Source: DATKYQ01 sp035528415 (GTDB lineage Bacteria; Myxococcota; B64-G9). From it: a stretch of DNA of 64,000 bases. The notes beneath the pieces were generated by a model. That model did no database searches. It was given only the letters and a program-made list of their open reading frames with translations, and was not told where the DNA came from. This document shows positions 1-7,289 of the stretch, piece by piece. The position numbers and the translations under genes are program-made. Positions within the stretch are counted from its first letter, which is position 1. Each line of letters opens with the position of its first letter. The stretch covers positions 1 to 64,000 of the forward strand of contig DATKYQ010000097.1 of NCBI GenBank assembly GCA_035528415.1, read 5' to 3'.

Positions 1-1
1 C

Positions 2-736
2 ACCTGGGAGCAGCACAAGGTGGCACCGGGCGCAGGTTCCATCGCCGAACGTACGGCCACCAAGATGCGCAACGTCGAGCGGTTGTACCCCAGCATCGGC
101 GCGGTGATTCTGCGCATGAAAGCCCTGAACCGGCTGTGGCAAGATCGGAATCACGTAACCGTGGGCGAGTTGGAGGACTGGATGCCAAAGTACCTCTATT
201 TGCCCCGCATCAAAAACAGCCATGTGATCCAAAACGCCATCTCGGATGCCAGTGAACTGATAATCGACGACACCTTCGCAACTGCCGATGCCTTCGACGA
301 CAAGGAGGGGCGATACCTGGGACTGCGCGTTAGTGCTGGAGCACCCTGCTCTATCACCAGCAGAACGTGCCTGGTCAACCCGGTAGTGGCCAAGAAGCAA
401 AAGCATGAGTCAGAGCCACCCCCACCAGGCCCCGAACCGGGACCGATCCCTGGCCCAGAGCCAGACCCTGGCCCAGGTCCAGAACCCGAGCTGCCCCAGA
501 AGCCCACGCTGTTCGTCGGGTCGGTGAAACTCGATGCCGACCGCCTGGGTCGGGACGCCGGCAAGATCCACGAGGAGATCCTTACCAACCTGATCGACCT
601 TCCCAACGTCCACGCGGAAGTGACCCTCGAAATCAAGGTACGGGTTCCAGGCGGCATTGAGGAGGACGTGGTGCGAGTGGTCACAGAGAATGCTACGGTC
701 TTGAAATTCGACCACGCGGGGTTTGAGAAGGAATAG
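2..736 (+). CDS. DUF499-type anti-phage ATPase, C-terminal part (5' end outside window)
   Basis: The frame is open from the left edge (codon at 2-4), so the GTG at 20 is internal and the gene is cut by the window. Three parts are visible: a helical region with a SIAERTATKMRN stretch, a Pro/Gly/Glu-rich hinge (about residues 130-160 from the edge), and a compact C-terminal domain beginning GSVKLDADRLGRDAGKI and ending in a VTENATVLKFDHAGFE motif. From memory this ending is characteristic of large DUF499 AAA-like ATPases found in anti-phage operons with DUF1156 methyltransferases, DUF3780 and HerA-type helicases. The catalytic P-loop part is not in view, so activity cannot be judged. The Shedu gene follows 70 bp downstream on the same strand, which fits a defence role. 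Confidence 0.7.
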   Translation, partial: TWEQHKVAPGAGSIAERTATKMRNVERLYPSIGAVILRMKALNRLWQDRNHVTVGELEDWMPKYLYLPRIKNSHVIQNAISDASELIIDDTFATADAFDDKEGRYLGLRVSAGAPCSITSRTCLVNPVVAKKQKHESEPPPPGPEPGPIPGPEPDPGPGPEPELPQKPTLFVGSVKLDADRLGRDAGKIHEEILTNLIDLPNVHAEVTLEIKVRVPGGIEEDVVRVVTENATVLKFDHAGFEKE

Positions 737-806
737 TGACACGTTCTGGGTGAACCGCCAGTAGGTTGGCCATACAGCAAGCAGTTCATCCGCCAAGGGG
801 ACCTGT

Positions 807-1928
807 ATGAGTGATCCAATCAGAATTGACTCCACTTCGGCAGATTCTGCCGCGGCCGTTGCGCCAGTTGTTCTCTGGACAAGTCCAAGTGGAAGGCGTC
901 GCTTGGGATTCAGCCCCAATATTCACCACAACCCCAACATTGCTGCCGCTGTCATCAGTGGTGAACTGCGGTACCAGTCCAAACGGGCAGCGGGTGAGTT
1001 TACCGACGAAGATTCGCTGGTTCTGACAAGTCTCCGGGCCGGGGAGTGGACACGATATCAGCTGTCTAGCGAGGCGTTGCTGGAGCTGTATCGGGTTCTC
1101 ACAGGTCTCTACGAGTTGCACTCGTCGCGAGGGGTTCCAAGGCGTCAGTATTTGATGGTTCCAGTCGATGACGAGATGGTTGAAGCTGCGGATTCTGGTG
1201 CTATTCGGGACGTGACAGCTTGGCTTATACGGAGCGCAGACCCGGCAGCATTGGCTTCTGCGCTAACGGCGCTGGGGCCAGACGAAACACGGTATATTGG
1301 CGCAGCATCTGCATCTGCAGCCCTTACTGCGCTGCTAGCGGATTGGGACAGCCACTCTGACAGCAACGAGCGTGAGTGGCATCAATTGCTCGCTCGACAC
1401 GAATGGGTCGTCGAGCAGGTCCTTGGCCAGCCCCTCTTGCTTTTTCAGAATGAAGCCGTTGTTTCTTCTCCAACAGTGGATCGCAAGAAGGCAGCCTACG
1501 TCGATTTCATGTGTCGAAACCCCCACACAAATGCAATTGCCCTGGTCGAGATCAAGCGAGCTGATACTGCGCTACTACAAAACCAGCCGTACAGAGGGGA
1601 AGCCTATGCGGTTTCGGGCGAGCTGTCTGGTGGAGTCGCCCAGTCACAGTATTACCGGGCAACCTTTCAGCGAGACATCGAGACCCTTATGCGCGATACC
1701 CCACACCTCACGCTGGTCACACCTCGGTCAGTGCTCGTTATTGGAAACACAGCGAGCCTAGATGACAACGCAAAACGCGCATCCTTCGAGCGATTCAGGG
1801 CTGGTGTCAATGATGTCGAAGTCCTCACCTTCGATGAACTTAGATCGAGGGTCGAAGGCTTCTTGGGAATCCTTGAAGGAGGGGCACCTGGGGGAATGGG
1901 CGAATGTACAGGGGACGATCTAGCCTAG
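807..1928 (+). CDS. sduA: Shedu-type anti-phage nuclease (SduA/DUF4263 family)
   Basis: 373 residues. The C-terminal half is the Shedu/DUF4263 nuclease domain. It has a helical EWHQLLARHEWV segment (about 190-202), then a PD-(D/E)xK core with D233 in AYVDFM and E248/K250 in ALVEIKR, followed by the conserved YRGEAYAVSGELSGG and QSQYYR segments. Roughly the first 180 residues form a separate N-terminal domain I cannot name; in Shedu proteins this half varies and is thought to sense infection. The ATG is preceded by AAGGGGA at good spacing. Shedu acts alone as a nuclease in described systems, so the adjacent DUF499 gene is probably another system in the same island. Family assignment is by motif recognition. 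Confidence 0.8.
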   Translation: MSDPIRIDSTSADSAAAVAPVVLWTSPSGRRRLGFSPNIHHNPNIAAAVISGELRYQSKRAAGEFTDEDSLVLTSLRAGEWTRYQLSSEALLELYRVLTGLYELHSSRGVPRRQYLMVPVDDEMVEAADSGAIRDVTAWLIRSADPAALASALTALGPDETRYIGAASASAALTALLADWDSHSDSNEREWHQLLARHEWVVEQVLGQPLLLFQNEAVVSSPTVDRKKAAYVDFMCRNPHTNAIALVEIKRADTALLQNQPYRGEAYAVSGELSGGVAQSQYYRATFQRDIETLMRDTPHLTLVTPRSVLVIGNTASLDDNAKRASFERFRAGVNDVEVLTFDELRSRVEGFLGILEGGAPGGMGECTGDDLA

Positions 1929-2127
1929 ACTGCGAGCTGCGTGCTCAATGGTTGAGGAGGCCCACGATTTCCTTGTGCGTGCAGCCAAGACGTGGCCACG
2001 AAAAGCCGAAAAGCTGCCGGTTCCAACGTGGGGGCAGGAACTGAAGCGAGCTAAATTACCACTGCCGGAAGGGGATAGAGAAGAGCCGAGACTGATTCGT
2101 AAATTTTGCATCAGAAAGGGGAGTGGA

Positions 2128-2478
2128 ATGTCGAACCATGAGGAAGCAACACAACCAACTGAATTGATTCACAAAGCTGTAGGGGAGGGGATGATCAAAA
2201 GGATAAAAGTAGTTGAAAAATCTGGGAACAATCGTGAGGACGATATCAACTACTGGCGAAGCCTACTGGCTCCTGAGCCAGGTCTGGGATATCGCACACC
2301 ACAGTCATTCGTATCAGAACTTGCCAAGTTCCTTCGTGCATCAGGTGTTTGGCCAGGGTACTGTGACAGTTGGCCAGATATCGAAGCCTTCTCGCTTGAG
2401 AACTTATCCGATGCTCAGAGTGCAGTTCGTCAAGCAATGAAGGAGATTCATAGAGAATACATTGAAGGGAATCCGTAA
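2128..2478 (+). CDS. Small hypothetical protein of the defence island
   Basis: I do not recognise this 116-residue protein. The frame is open from 1948, but the ATG at 2128 has a clear AAAGGGGAG ribosome site 7 bases upstream, and the extra 60 residues read like non-coding sequence, so 2128 was chosen. The protein is soluble and acidic to neutral. It has a charged N-terminus, a NYWRSLLAPEPGLGYRTP segment and a helical C-terminus (SLENLSDAQSAVRQAMKEIHREY). No membrane segment, signal peptide or cysteine pair is visible. Base composition is more AT-rich than the genes to the right of the island. It sits between the Shedu gene and a convergent membrane-protein gene. Confidence 0.5.
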   Translation: MSNHEEATQPTELIHKAVGEGMIKRIKVVEKSGNNREDDINYWRSLLAPEPGLGYRTPQSFVSELAKFLRASGVWPGYCDSWPDIEAFSLENLSDAQSAVRQAMKEIHREYIEGNP

Positions 2479-2511
2479 AAAGTCTCTCTTAGGGATGTTC
2501 GCCTAAAAACA

Positions 2512-2949
2512 TCAGGTTGTTTTTTGGGCCTTGACGAGCTGACGAGTCTTGCGGTGGCCGAAAGTGTAGCATTGGCTGGCGGAATCATGGACTACAAGAC
2601 TGCGCAGGTCATCATCCAATACAGACAAGTCCGTAGTCCAGACATTATGACTATCGCCAGGTTCGAGCTTTCGAGGTAATCCTTGAGTTTTGATAATGAA
2701 GCCTTTATTCCCTTTCCTGAGCCCGCCTGCGCTTGAAATGATGACAGGCCGACTATCAACGTTCGTAATCTGAAATACTAGATACTCTGTTTCGTTTGCC
2801 GCGTTCGGATCGCCAAGGTCCATGATCTGGCCAACGTAACATCTTAACTTCAGCTTTACTTTGGTAGTGAGATCCCGATGCAGTGTCCATCCCATTGTCG
2901 CCGCTGAAATCACTAGCGCCGTGAGCGCAAACCAATCAGATGCATTCAT
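2512..2949 (-). CDS. Small membrane-anchored hypothetical protein
   Basis: 145 residues, starting at an ATG with GGAGGA about 8 bases upstream. A single transmembrane helix covers roughly residues 3-20 (WFALTALVISAATMGW). It is followed by a beta-rich soluble domain containing a VFQITNVDSRPVIISSAGG stretch, which resembles the immunoglobulin-like folds of many orphan island proteins. The C-terminus is basic. I do not recognise a family. It is convergent with the small gene at 2128-2478 and lies upstream of, and on the same strand as, the broken XRE regulator. It could be an accessory or immunity-type protein, but nothing in the sequence decides this. Confidence 0.55.
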   Translation of the reverse strand: MNASDWFALTALVISAATMGWTLHRDLTTKVKLKLRCYVGQIMDLGDPNAANETEYLVFQITNVDSRPVIISSAGGLRKGNKGFIIKTQGLPRKLEPGDSHNVWTTDLSVLDDDLRSLVVHDSASQCYTFGHRKTRQLVKAQKTT

Positions 2950-3014
2950 CCCCAGTCCTCCACTGTGTCCTTTGCTGATTGGCTAAGTCTACAATTAATG
3001 GCAGATTCCCGCAA

Positions 3015-3321
3015 CTATAAGACCTGGACAACTGCCCTTGCACATTTCTCCACGGCCTCCACCACCTCGTCCGTTTGGTTCTCCAGAAAGTGAGCAAGCC
3101 GCTCAATCGTTGGCCTGAAACGGCCCGTGGTAGCAGTTTCGCCAAGGAATGTAACAGGGCTGACTCCAAGGGCATGAGCCAAATCCAGCAAGGTGCCCAG
3201 GTTCGGGGTCCTTGATCCGTTTTCAACACGGTGAACGGCGTCCGGGCTTAGTCCAGCTCGCCGGGCAAGCTCGCGCTGGCTCAGGCCCGCCTCGTAGGCC
3301 GTCGCCGAAAAAACCGGACAT
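3015..3321 (-). pseudogene. XRE-family (Cro/CI-type HTH) repressor with apparent frameshift near its start
   Basis: In the frame ending at the stop codon at 3015-3017, the minus strand encodes an unmistakable HTH_3 domain: GLSQRELARRAGLSPDAVHRVENG, then RTPNLGTLLDLAHALGVSP, then a helical tail of about 40 residues. This frame has no ATG, GTG or TTG between the upstream stop (3369-3371) and the domain. An ATG lies at 3319-3321 in another frame, and dropping one base from the six-base T run (minus strand, 3308-3313) would join it cleanly to give MSGFSATAYEAGLSQ. So this is either a recent one-base frameshift, a sequencing error in a homopolymer, or a programmed shift. An island repressor is the natural role next to the integrase. 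Confidence 0.6.
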
Positions 3322-3393
3322 TTTTGGATTCGCTCAAGAAACCAGGGCCGAAAACGGACCGGCTGGCGTTATAGCTTATGGAGGACACTAAAG

Positions 3394-3495
3394 ATGCGCC
3401 GGTTTCCACTACCCTCAATTTTGACCCGAAAACAGGCCGCCGAGCTGATTGGCCAGGCTGAGGACACGCTCAGGCATTGGGCATCAAGCGCATGA
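3394..3495 (+). pseudogene. Truncated excisionase-like HTH ORF (33 codons then TGA)
   Basis: The ORF starts at ATG 3394 with GGAGG about 9 bases upstream. It encodes MRRFPLPSILTRKQAAELIG then QAEDTLRHWASSA and a TGA. The LTRKQAAELIG..EDTLRHW pattern is that of the winged-helix excisionase/AlpA-like (HTH_17) family, but the domain stops halfway. The same frame stays open after the TGA for about 35 more codons, ending in a Phe run before a TGA near 3600, which suggests one nonsense change in a gene of about 70 codons. It is divergent from the XRE gene, an arrangement like a phage switch region. It is too short to be sure of. Confidence 0.35.
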
Positions 3496-3625
3496 TGTGG
3501 AGCCGGTCGAAATTCTCCTTTGCCAGTGACCCCAACGGCGTTCAATGCCAACGCCAAGCGCGTCGAGAGCACTTCCAGGATTTCGGCCGGCTTTTTTTTC
3601 TGAATGAAAGCTCGGGCGGTGTGCA

Positions 3626-3958
3626 ATGACCACCTTGCCTCCACTTTTGAGCATTGTCCAGGCTGCGGAGTCGGTCGGTTTGAAGCCCGCGACCTTGCGA
3701 GACTGGAGGAAACGCCAACTGCGGGGTGCGAAACTCAAAGAAGATGTCAGACAGTTTGCTTCACAATTCCAGAAGGTCGGCACTGCGGTTCGGGTTCCCT
3801 CGTCCGCCATTGAAGAATTTCTTGGAAATTCCAGTGCGGGGGGTTCCCCCTCGCTCGTGGGTGGCGAGATTGGCCAGGCCATGCTCAAAGTTCAGCAAGA
3901 GATCCTCGACGAGCTGCGATTGATTCGGCTCGAGCGGCGTCGTTTGACTGTGGCTTGA
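3626..3958 (+). CDS. Excisionase-like helix-turn-helix DNA-binding protein
   Basis: 110 residues. The N-terminus LLSIVQAAESVGLKPATLRDWRKRQL (about 7-32) is an HTH_17/MerR-like helix-turn-helix of the kind found in excisionases. A VGTAVRVPSSAIEEFL segment (about 50-65) follows, matching the wing and last helix that close this fold, and then a Gly/Ser linker and a C-terminal coiled-coil-like helix (MLKVQQEILDELRLIRLERRR) that could mediate dimer contacts. It lies about 300 bp upstream of the integrase on the same strand, so a directionality-factor role is plausible. The ribosome site before the ATG is weak. The family is reasonably clear; the excisionase function is inference. Confidence 0.6.
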   Translation: MTTLPPLLSIVQAAESVGLKPATLRDWRKRQLRGAKLKEDVRQFASQFQKVGTAVRVPSSAIEEFLGNSSAGGSPSLVGGEIGQAMLKVQQEILDELRLIRLERRRLTVA

Positions 3959-4253
3959 CATTTTCAGGCACCCAGGTGATTCTGAAGGTGTTGACGCGAG
4001 GAGTAGACATGCTGTTAAACCTGAAAAGAAACGATTCCCCGGCTGACCCCTTTGTTTGCTCTTCGCGTCAACAACGAAGGCGGCAATGGTCGGCTGGGGG
4101 TTTTCCGTTTCCTGGCGATAGCGGCAAGTGCAAATTAGGCAACCGCGACGCGGTTGGGCAGGCGCCTCCCCCCCGGCGCCACCTGGCCCGTCGCGGGGGC
4201 CGTTCCCGGGCGCGTCAGGGGCGGATGGTAACCTTGAAAACGGGAGGCGAACC

Positions 4254-5360
4254 ATGGCGTCAATCTACAAGCGCGGTAATCAGTATTGGCTGCTATTTCG
4301 TTTCGAGGGCAATCTCCATCGTGAGCCAGCGGGTTCATATAAGAAGGATGCTGAGGCCCTCCTTTCCAAACGGAAAGTCGAGATACGCGAGGGCCGCTTC
4401 TTTGATATCAAGCTTCAATGCAAGTTAACCCTTGCCGGCTTCGCCCCGCGTTTCTTGAAATGGGCGAAGCAACACAAGAGGAGCTGGCGTCGCGACGAAC
4501 TTTCAATGAGGAACCTGTGCGCGTTCCGGCTGGGCGCCCTGCGCCTGGACAAGATCACACTCCCCGACGTGGAGGACTATGCGCGAACCCGGCTGGCCGG
4601 CGGGCTCGTTTTCCCGGTGGGCAAGGGGCGGCCCGGCAAGGTGCCCTCGCCCCCGACAATCAACCGCGAGCTGCGCTGTCTCTCGAAGGCGCTCAACCTG
4701 GCCGTTGACTTGGGGGTGCTGGCTGAGAATCCCCTGAAGGGCAAGTTGAAGATGCTGGCCGAGCCGGAGGGGCGCGTGCGCTACCTGGAGCCGGTCGAGA
4801 TCAAGCGACTGCTCGATGCCTGCGCTGATCACGTCCGCCCCGTTGTCTACCTGGGAGTGCTAACAGGCATGAGGCGATCTGAGATCACGGGTCTGCAATG
4901 GGCCGAAGTCAACCTGCCTTGCGGCGTGATCTGCTTACCCGGCAAGCGCACGAAAAACAGGCGGAGCCGCAACGTTCCCCTGAGCGCCGAGGCCAGGGCC
5001 GTCTTGAGGGAACAGCAAAGGGGCAACGTCAACGCCAGTCCGCACGTCTTCCATAAGCCGGACGGCTCGCCCCTGGGCGATATCAAGACGGCATTCAACG
5101 CGGCCTGCCGGCGGGCAGGAATCGAGGATTTTCATTTTCACGACCTGCGGCATTGCTTCGGGTCCGCCCTGGCCATGCGAGGGGTGCCGCTCCAGGCCAT
5201 AGGCGAGCTTCTTGGGCACCGGACCCTGGCCATGACACAAAGATACAGTCACTTGTCCCCGCAGATGCTCATGGGCGCCGTCGAGCAGGCGGCTCGCTAC
5301 CTCGGCACCGAACCGACTACAGAACCCGCCCCCCTGGCCGTGATCAGGTCGGCCGGCTGA
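4254..5360 (+). CDS. int: Tyrosine-family site-specific integrase
   Basis: 368 residues from the ATG at 4254, which has GGGAGG 7 bases upstream; the frame is open further up but without a better start. The order is an N-terminal arm-binding beta domain (SIYKRGNQYWLLFRFEG), a SAM-like core-binding domain (about 70-170, interrupted by a Gly/Pro-rich loop), then the catalytic domain. Catalytic residues are all present: R207 in TGMRRSEI, H296 and R299 in HDLRH, H322 in LLGH, and nucleophile Y331 in QRYSHL. It is the last gene before the tRNA-Phe 3' fragment about 180 bp downstream, which is very probably its attachment site. It catalyses integration, and excision with help from a small HTH protein. 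Confidence 0.93.
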   Translation: MASIYKRGNQYWLLFRFEGNLHREPAGSYKKDAEALLSKRKVEIREGRFFDIKLQCKLTLAGFAPRFLKWAKQHKRSWRRDELSMRNLCAFRLGALRLDKITLPDVEDYARTRLAGGLVFPVGKGRPGKVPSPPTINRELRCLSKALNLAVDLGVLAENPLKGKLKMLAEPEGRVRYLEPVEIKRLLDACADHVRPVVYLGVLTGMRRSEITGLQWAEVNLPCGVICLPGKRTKNRRSRNVPLSAEARAVLREQQRGNVNASPHVFHKPDGSPLGDIKTAFNAACRRAGIEDFHFHDLRHCFGSALAMRGVPLQAIGELLGHRTLAMTQRYSHLSPQMLMGAVEQAARYLGTEPTTEPAPLAVIRSAG

Positions 5361-5543
5361 CCAACTGCGCACCGACTAACTAGCGACCATTGAATCGAGT
5401 TCTTCCCGCTACCAGGAGCCGACCGGGAGACCGGGCCGGCGGCTCCCGAGGTGTTGCAGGATGCGCACACCGATCACAAAAACGATCACAGTGCGGGCGG
5501 GGGCGAAATTATTCCCCTTTATAATCAAGGCGGTTAGGAGAAC

Positions 5544-5596
5544 AGAGCAACGGACTGAAAATCCGTGTGTTGACGGTTCGATTCCGCCCCTGGCCA
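5544..5596 (+). pseudogene. tRNA-Phe(GAA) 3' fragment, probable island attachment site
   Basis: From AGAGC (3' half of the D stem) onward the sequence is that of a bacterial tRNA-Phe: anticodon stem ACGGA/TCCGT around loop CTGAAAA (anticodon GAA), variable loop, T loop TTCGATT and the 3' acceptor strand CCTGGCC plus discriminator A. The matching 5' half (a GGCCAGG acceptor strand and a GCTC D stem) is absent; the bases upstream are unrelated. The T stem has one A:C mismatch, a sign of decay. No CCA is encoded. This is therefore not a working tRNA but the duplicated 3' end left by integrase-mediated insertion. The rest of 5361-5744 holds no gene. Confidence 0.8.
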
Positions 5597-5638
5597 TACC
5601 AGAAAGCCCCCGCCCATCGGGTGGGGGCTTTCTGGTAT
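5596..5638 (+). terminator. Long hairpin, old tRNA-Phe terminator
   Basis: ATACCAGAAAGCCCCC and its exact reverse complement GGGGGCTTTCTGGTAT form a stem of at least 16 bp around a CGCCCATCGGGT centre. It starts at the discriminator base of the tRNA fragment, so it is probably the original terminator of the tRNA gene, retained on the chromosome side of the junction. No long T run follows. Confidence 0.65.
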
Positions 5639-5744
5639 ACTGAGGATGAAGCGAGTTTAGGTAGTTCGATGATCAATGCCGCAGGCCGGAATCGTGCCCG
5701 TAGCGAAGCGGAGGGTGTTTTGCCGAAGTGTTTCTTAAGTAATC

Positions 5745-6356
5745 CTATTGCACGCAGTCGTGTGAGCCGCAGGGCAAAAAGCGGCTGCAAAGATCCAGCG
5801 TAACCTGGCAAACGGCGACGTCGAACGGCTGGTCGAACGCCTGGCCGTCATCGAAGCGCATGTTCGCAGTCCCGGTTACGCGCGTTTCTGTGACGCTCGA
5901 GATGGTGATGCTGCCCCCGGACATGGCCGCCACACTGGTGCCGGGCTGCGGCTGGCACAGGGTGTCGACCTGGGCCGCAGTGCCGGCAGCCGCCGTGAAC
6001 ACGCCGCTGGGCGGGTCCGCCTGGAAACGATAGGTTCCCGCGCCGACCGGGTCGGTGCTGGCGCCGCCGACCTCCCCGCTCAGAACCAGCCCCAGCACGC
6101 GGGTGGAGTCGGCCTTGTTGCCGCACAGCTGGGTGGCGTCGATGACGTCGCACGACTCGGCATAGCTGGTCAGATCGATGACGATGCCCGCAATCGCGGC
6201 GTCGCCCACGAAGGAGATATTGCAGTTGGTGGGCGCGAGGATCGTCGCCGATCCGCCCGAGGGGATGAACCCTCCGAACAGGGGCTCGCCCGAGGAGCCG
6301 CACCCGGCAAAGAAAGAAACAAACGCAACGACCATTAGTCGCAAACAGCGGTTCAT
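5745..6356 (-). CDS. Secreted lipoprotein of unknown function
   Basis: 203 residues from the ATG at 6354-6356, which has GGGAGGG upstream. A longer open frame exists, but only this start gives a proper signal: MNRCLRLMVVAFVSFFAGC, with the lipobox FAGC and lipidation expected at the Cys followed by GSSGEP. The mature part is beta-rich, with repeated Gly/Thr/Ser segments, and has several cysteines (SCDVIDATQLCG, DTLCQP, VCQVTLDLCSRFLPC), suggesting a disulphide-stabilised periplasmic or outer-membrane-attached domain. It reads like a 'choice of' immunoglobulin-like envelope lipoprotein. I do not recognise a family. It is divergent from the broken beta-helix lipoprotein gene that follows. Confidence 0.7.
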   Translation of the reverse strand: MNRCLRLMVVAFVSFFAGCGSSGEPLFGGFIPSGGSATILAPTNCNISFVGDAAIAGIVIDLTSYAESCDVIDATQLCGNKADSTRVLGLVLSGEVGGASTDPVGAGTYRFQADPPSGVFTAAAGTAAQVDTLCQPQPGTSVAAMSGGSITISSVTETRVTGTANMRFDDGQAFDQPFDVAVCQVTLDLCSRFLPCGSHDCVQ

Positions 6357-6465
6357 TGTGGCCCTCCCTTTCTTTTTCGTTCCGGCCATGGAACAATCTT
6401 GACCCTGCCGCATTTTTCTGTCAACCAGGCAAACGGGCGAGATGCTCGAGTCGGCGGAGGCGGAC

Positions 6466-7251
6466 ATGAAACGTGTGCTGAGGATCCCGGCTTCGATAGT
6501 TTTCCTTATTGGCGCTGCTTGCTTGTTGCCGGCTTGCAGCAAGGGATCAATTGGAAATTCCGACGCCGGGGCGGATGGGATGGTTGACGACGGGGACGGC
6601 ATGGGCGCAACGGATGACGGTGGCGGCGCCGGCGACGAAAGCGACGGGGTGCTGCAGGCAGACGGCGATGACGATGACTAGGATGGCGATCAGGGCGGCG
6701 ACCAGGGCTCGCCGGCCCAGGATTGCGAGATGCTTCCGGCGCCCGAGGGAAACGTGGTCCAGGTCGGGCCGGGGCAGGCCGGCTCTTTGCGGCAGATCGT
6801 GCTGGATGCCCCACCGCACACCACTATCTTGCTTTCCGACGGGCTCTACCAGATGGACGGCGGAGATTCATCTAGTCGGCTGTCATTCTATACACCCGAT
6901 GTGACTTTGAGATCCGCAAGCGGAAATCCCGCGGCGATCATTCTGGACGGAGGTTACGTTACCGGAGAGATCATAAGCATCGCGGCCTCGCGGGTGACCA
7001 TTGCAGAGATTTCTTTACGGAGGGCCTACTACCATCCGATACACGTAACCGGCGGGGAGACGGCCTCGATCGAGGGCGTGCGCATCTACCGCGTGCAGAT
7101 CGAAGACCCACCCGCCGGCGACCTGCACCTTACGGCCGGATCCGGCGCACAGAACAGCGGAGTGGCACTGGGAGTGGGCACCTGCGACGAGGACATCGAT
7201 GGTCAGCAGCGCGCCGCGCCGCCGGACGTCGGCGCGGATGAGAGACTCTGA
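6466..7251 (+). pseudogene. Broken right-handed beta-helix lipoprotein gene (amber stop plus internal deletion)
   Basis: The ATG at 6466 follows GCGGAGG and encodes a lipoprotein signal (MKRVLRIPASIVFLIGAACL ending in LPAC) and then an Asp/Gly-rich linker. An in-frame TAG at 6679-6681 interrupts the linker, and the same frame continues at once with more of it and a parallel beta-helix domain (GSLRQIVLDAPPHTTILLSDG, then TLRSASGNPAAIILDGG). About 130 residues later it jumps to CDEDIDGQQRAAPPDVGADE, the usual last motif of such proteins, leaving only a few coils, so a large part of the helix seems deleted. Related secreted beta-helix proteins often act on polysaccharide. I call it dead; amber readthrough is the less likely alternative. 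Confidence 0.7.
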
Positions 7252-7289
7252 GCAAACTTTCCAAGCCGGGCTTGACCTTCATCGGCGGC

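Larger units (their letters stand above)
1..5596. mobile_element. Right-hand part of an integrated genomic (defence) island
   Basis: The block runs from beyond the left edge to a tRNA-Phe 3' fragment. It contains two anti-phage type genes (DUF499 ATPase end, Shedu nuclease), small orphan genes on both strands, a decayed XRE-type repressor, an excisionase-like HTH protein and a tyrosine integrase that is the last gene before the tRNA fragment. Integrase next to a duplicated tRNA 3' end is the standard layout of elements that integrate into tRNA genes. The intact tRNA-Phe and the other att copy should lie left of this window. Gene density and orderliness are lower than in the chromosome to the right. 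The island limit on the right is well supported; its total size cannot be seen. Confidence 0.75.

Noticed and set aside
4128..4253. 42-residue N-terminal extension of the integrase
   Set aside because: The extension is Pro/Gly/Ala-rich non-coding-like sequence without a ribosome site; the ATG at 4254 has a good one and begins the arm-binding domain.
5520..5596. Intact tRNA-Phe gene
   Set aside because: Only the part from the D stem's 3' strand onward matches; no 5' acceptor strand complementary to CCTGGCC and no D-stem 5' strand exist within 80 bases, so it is a fragment.
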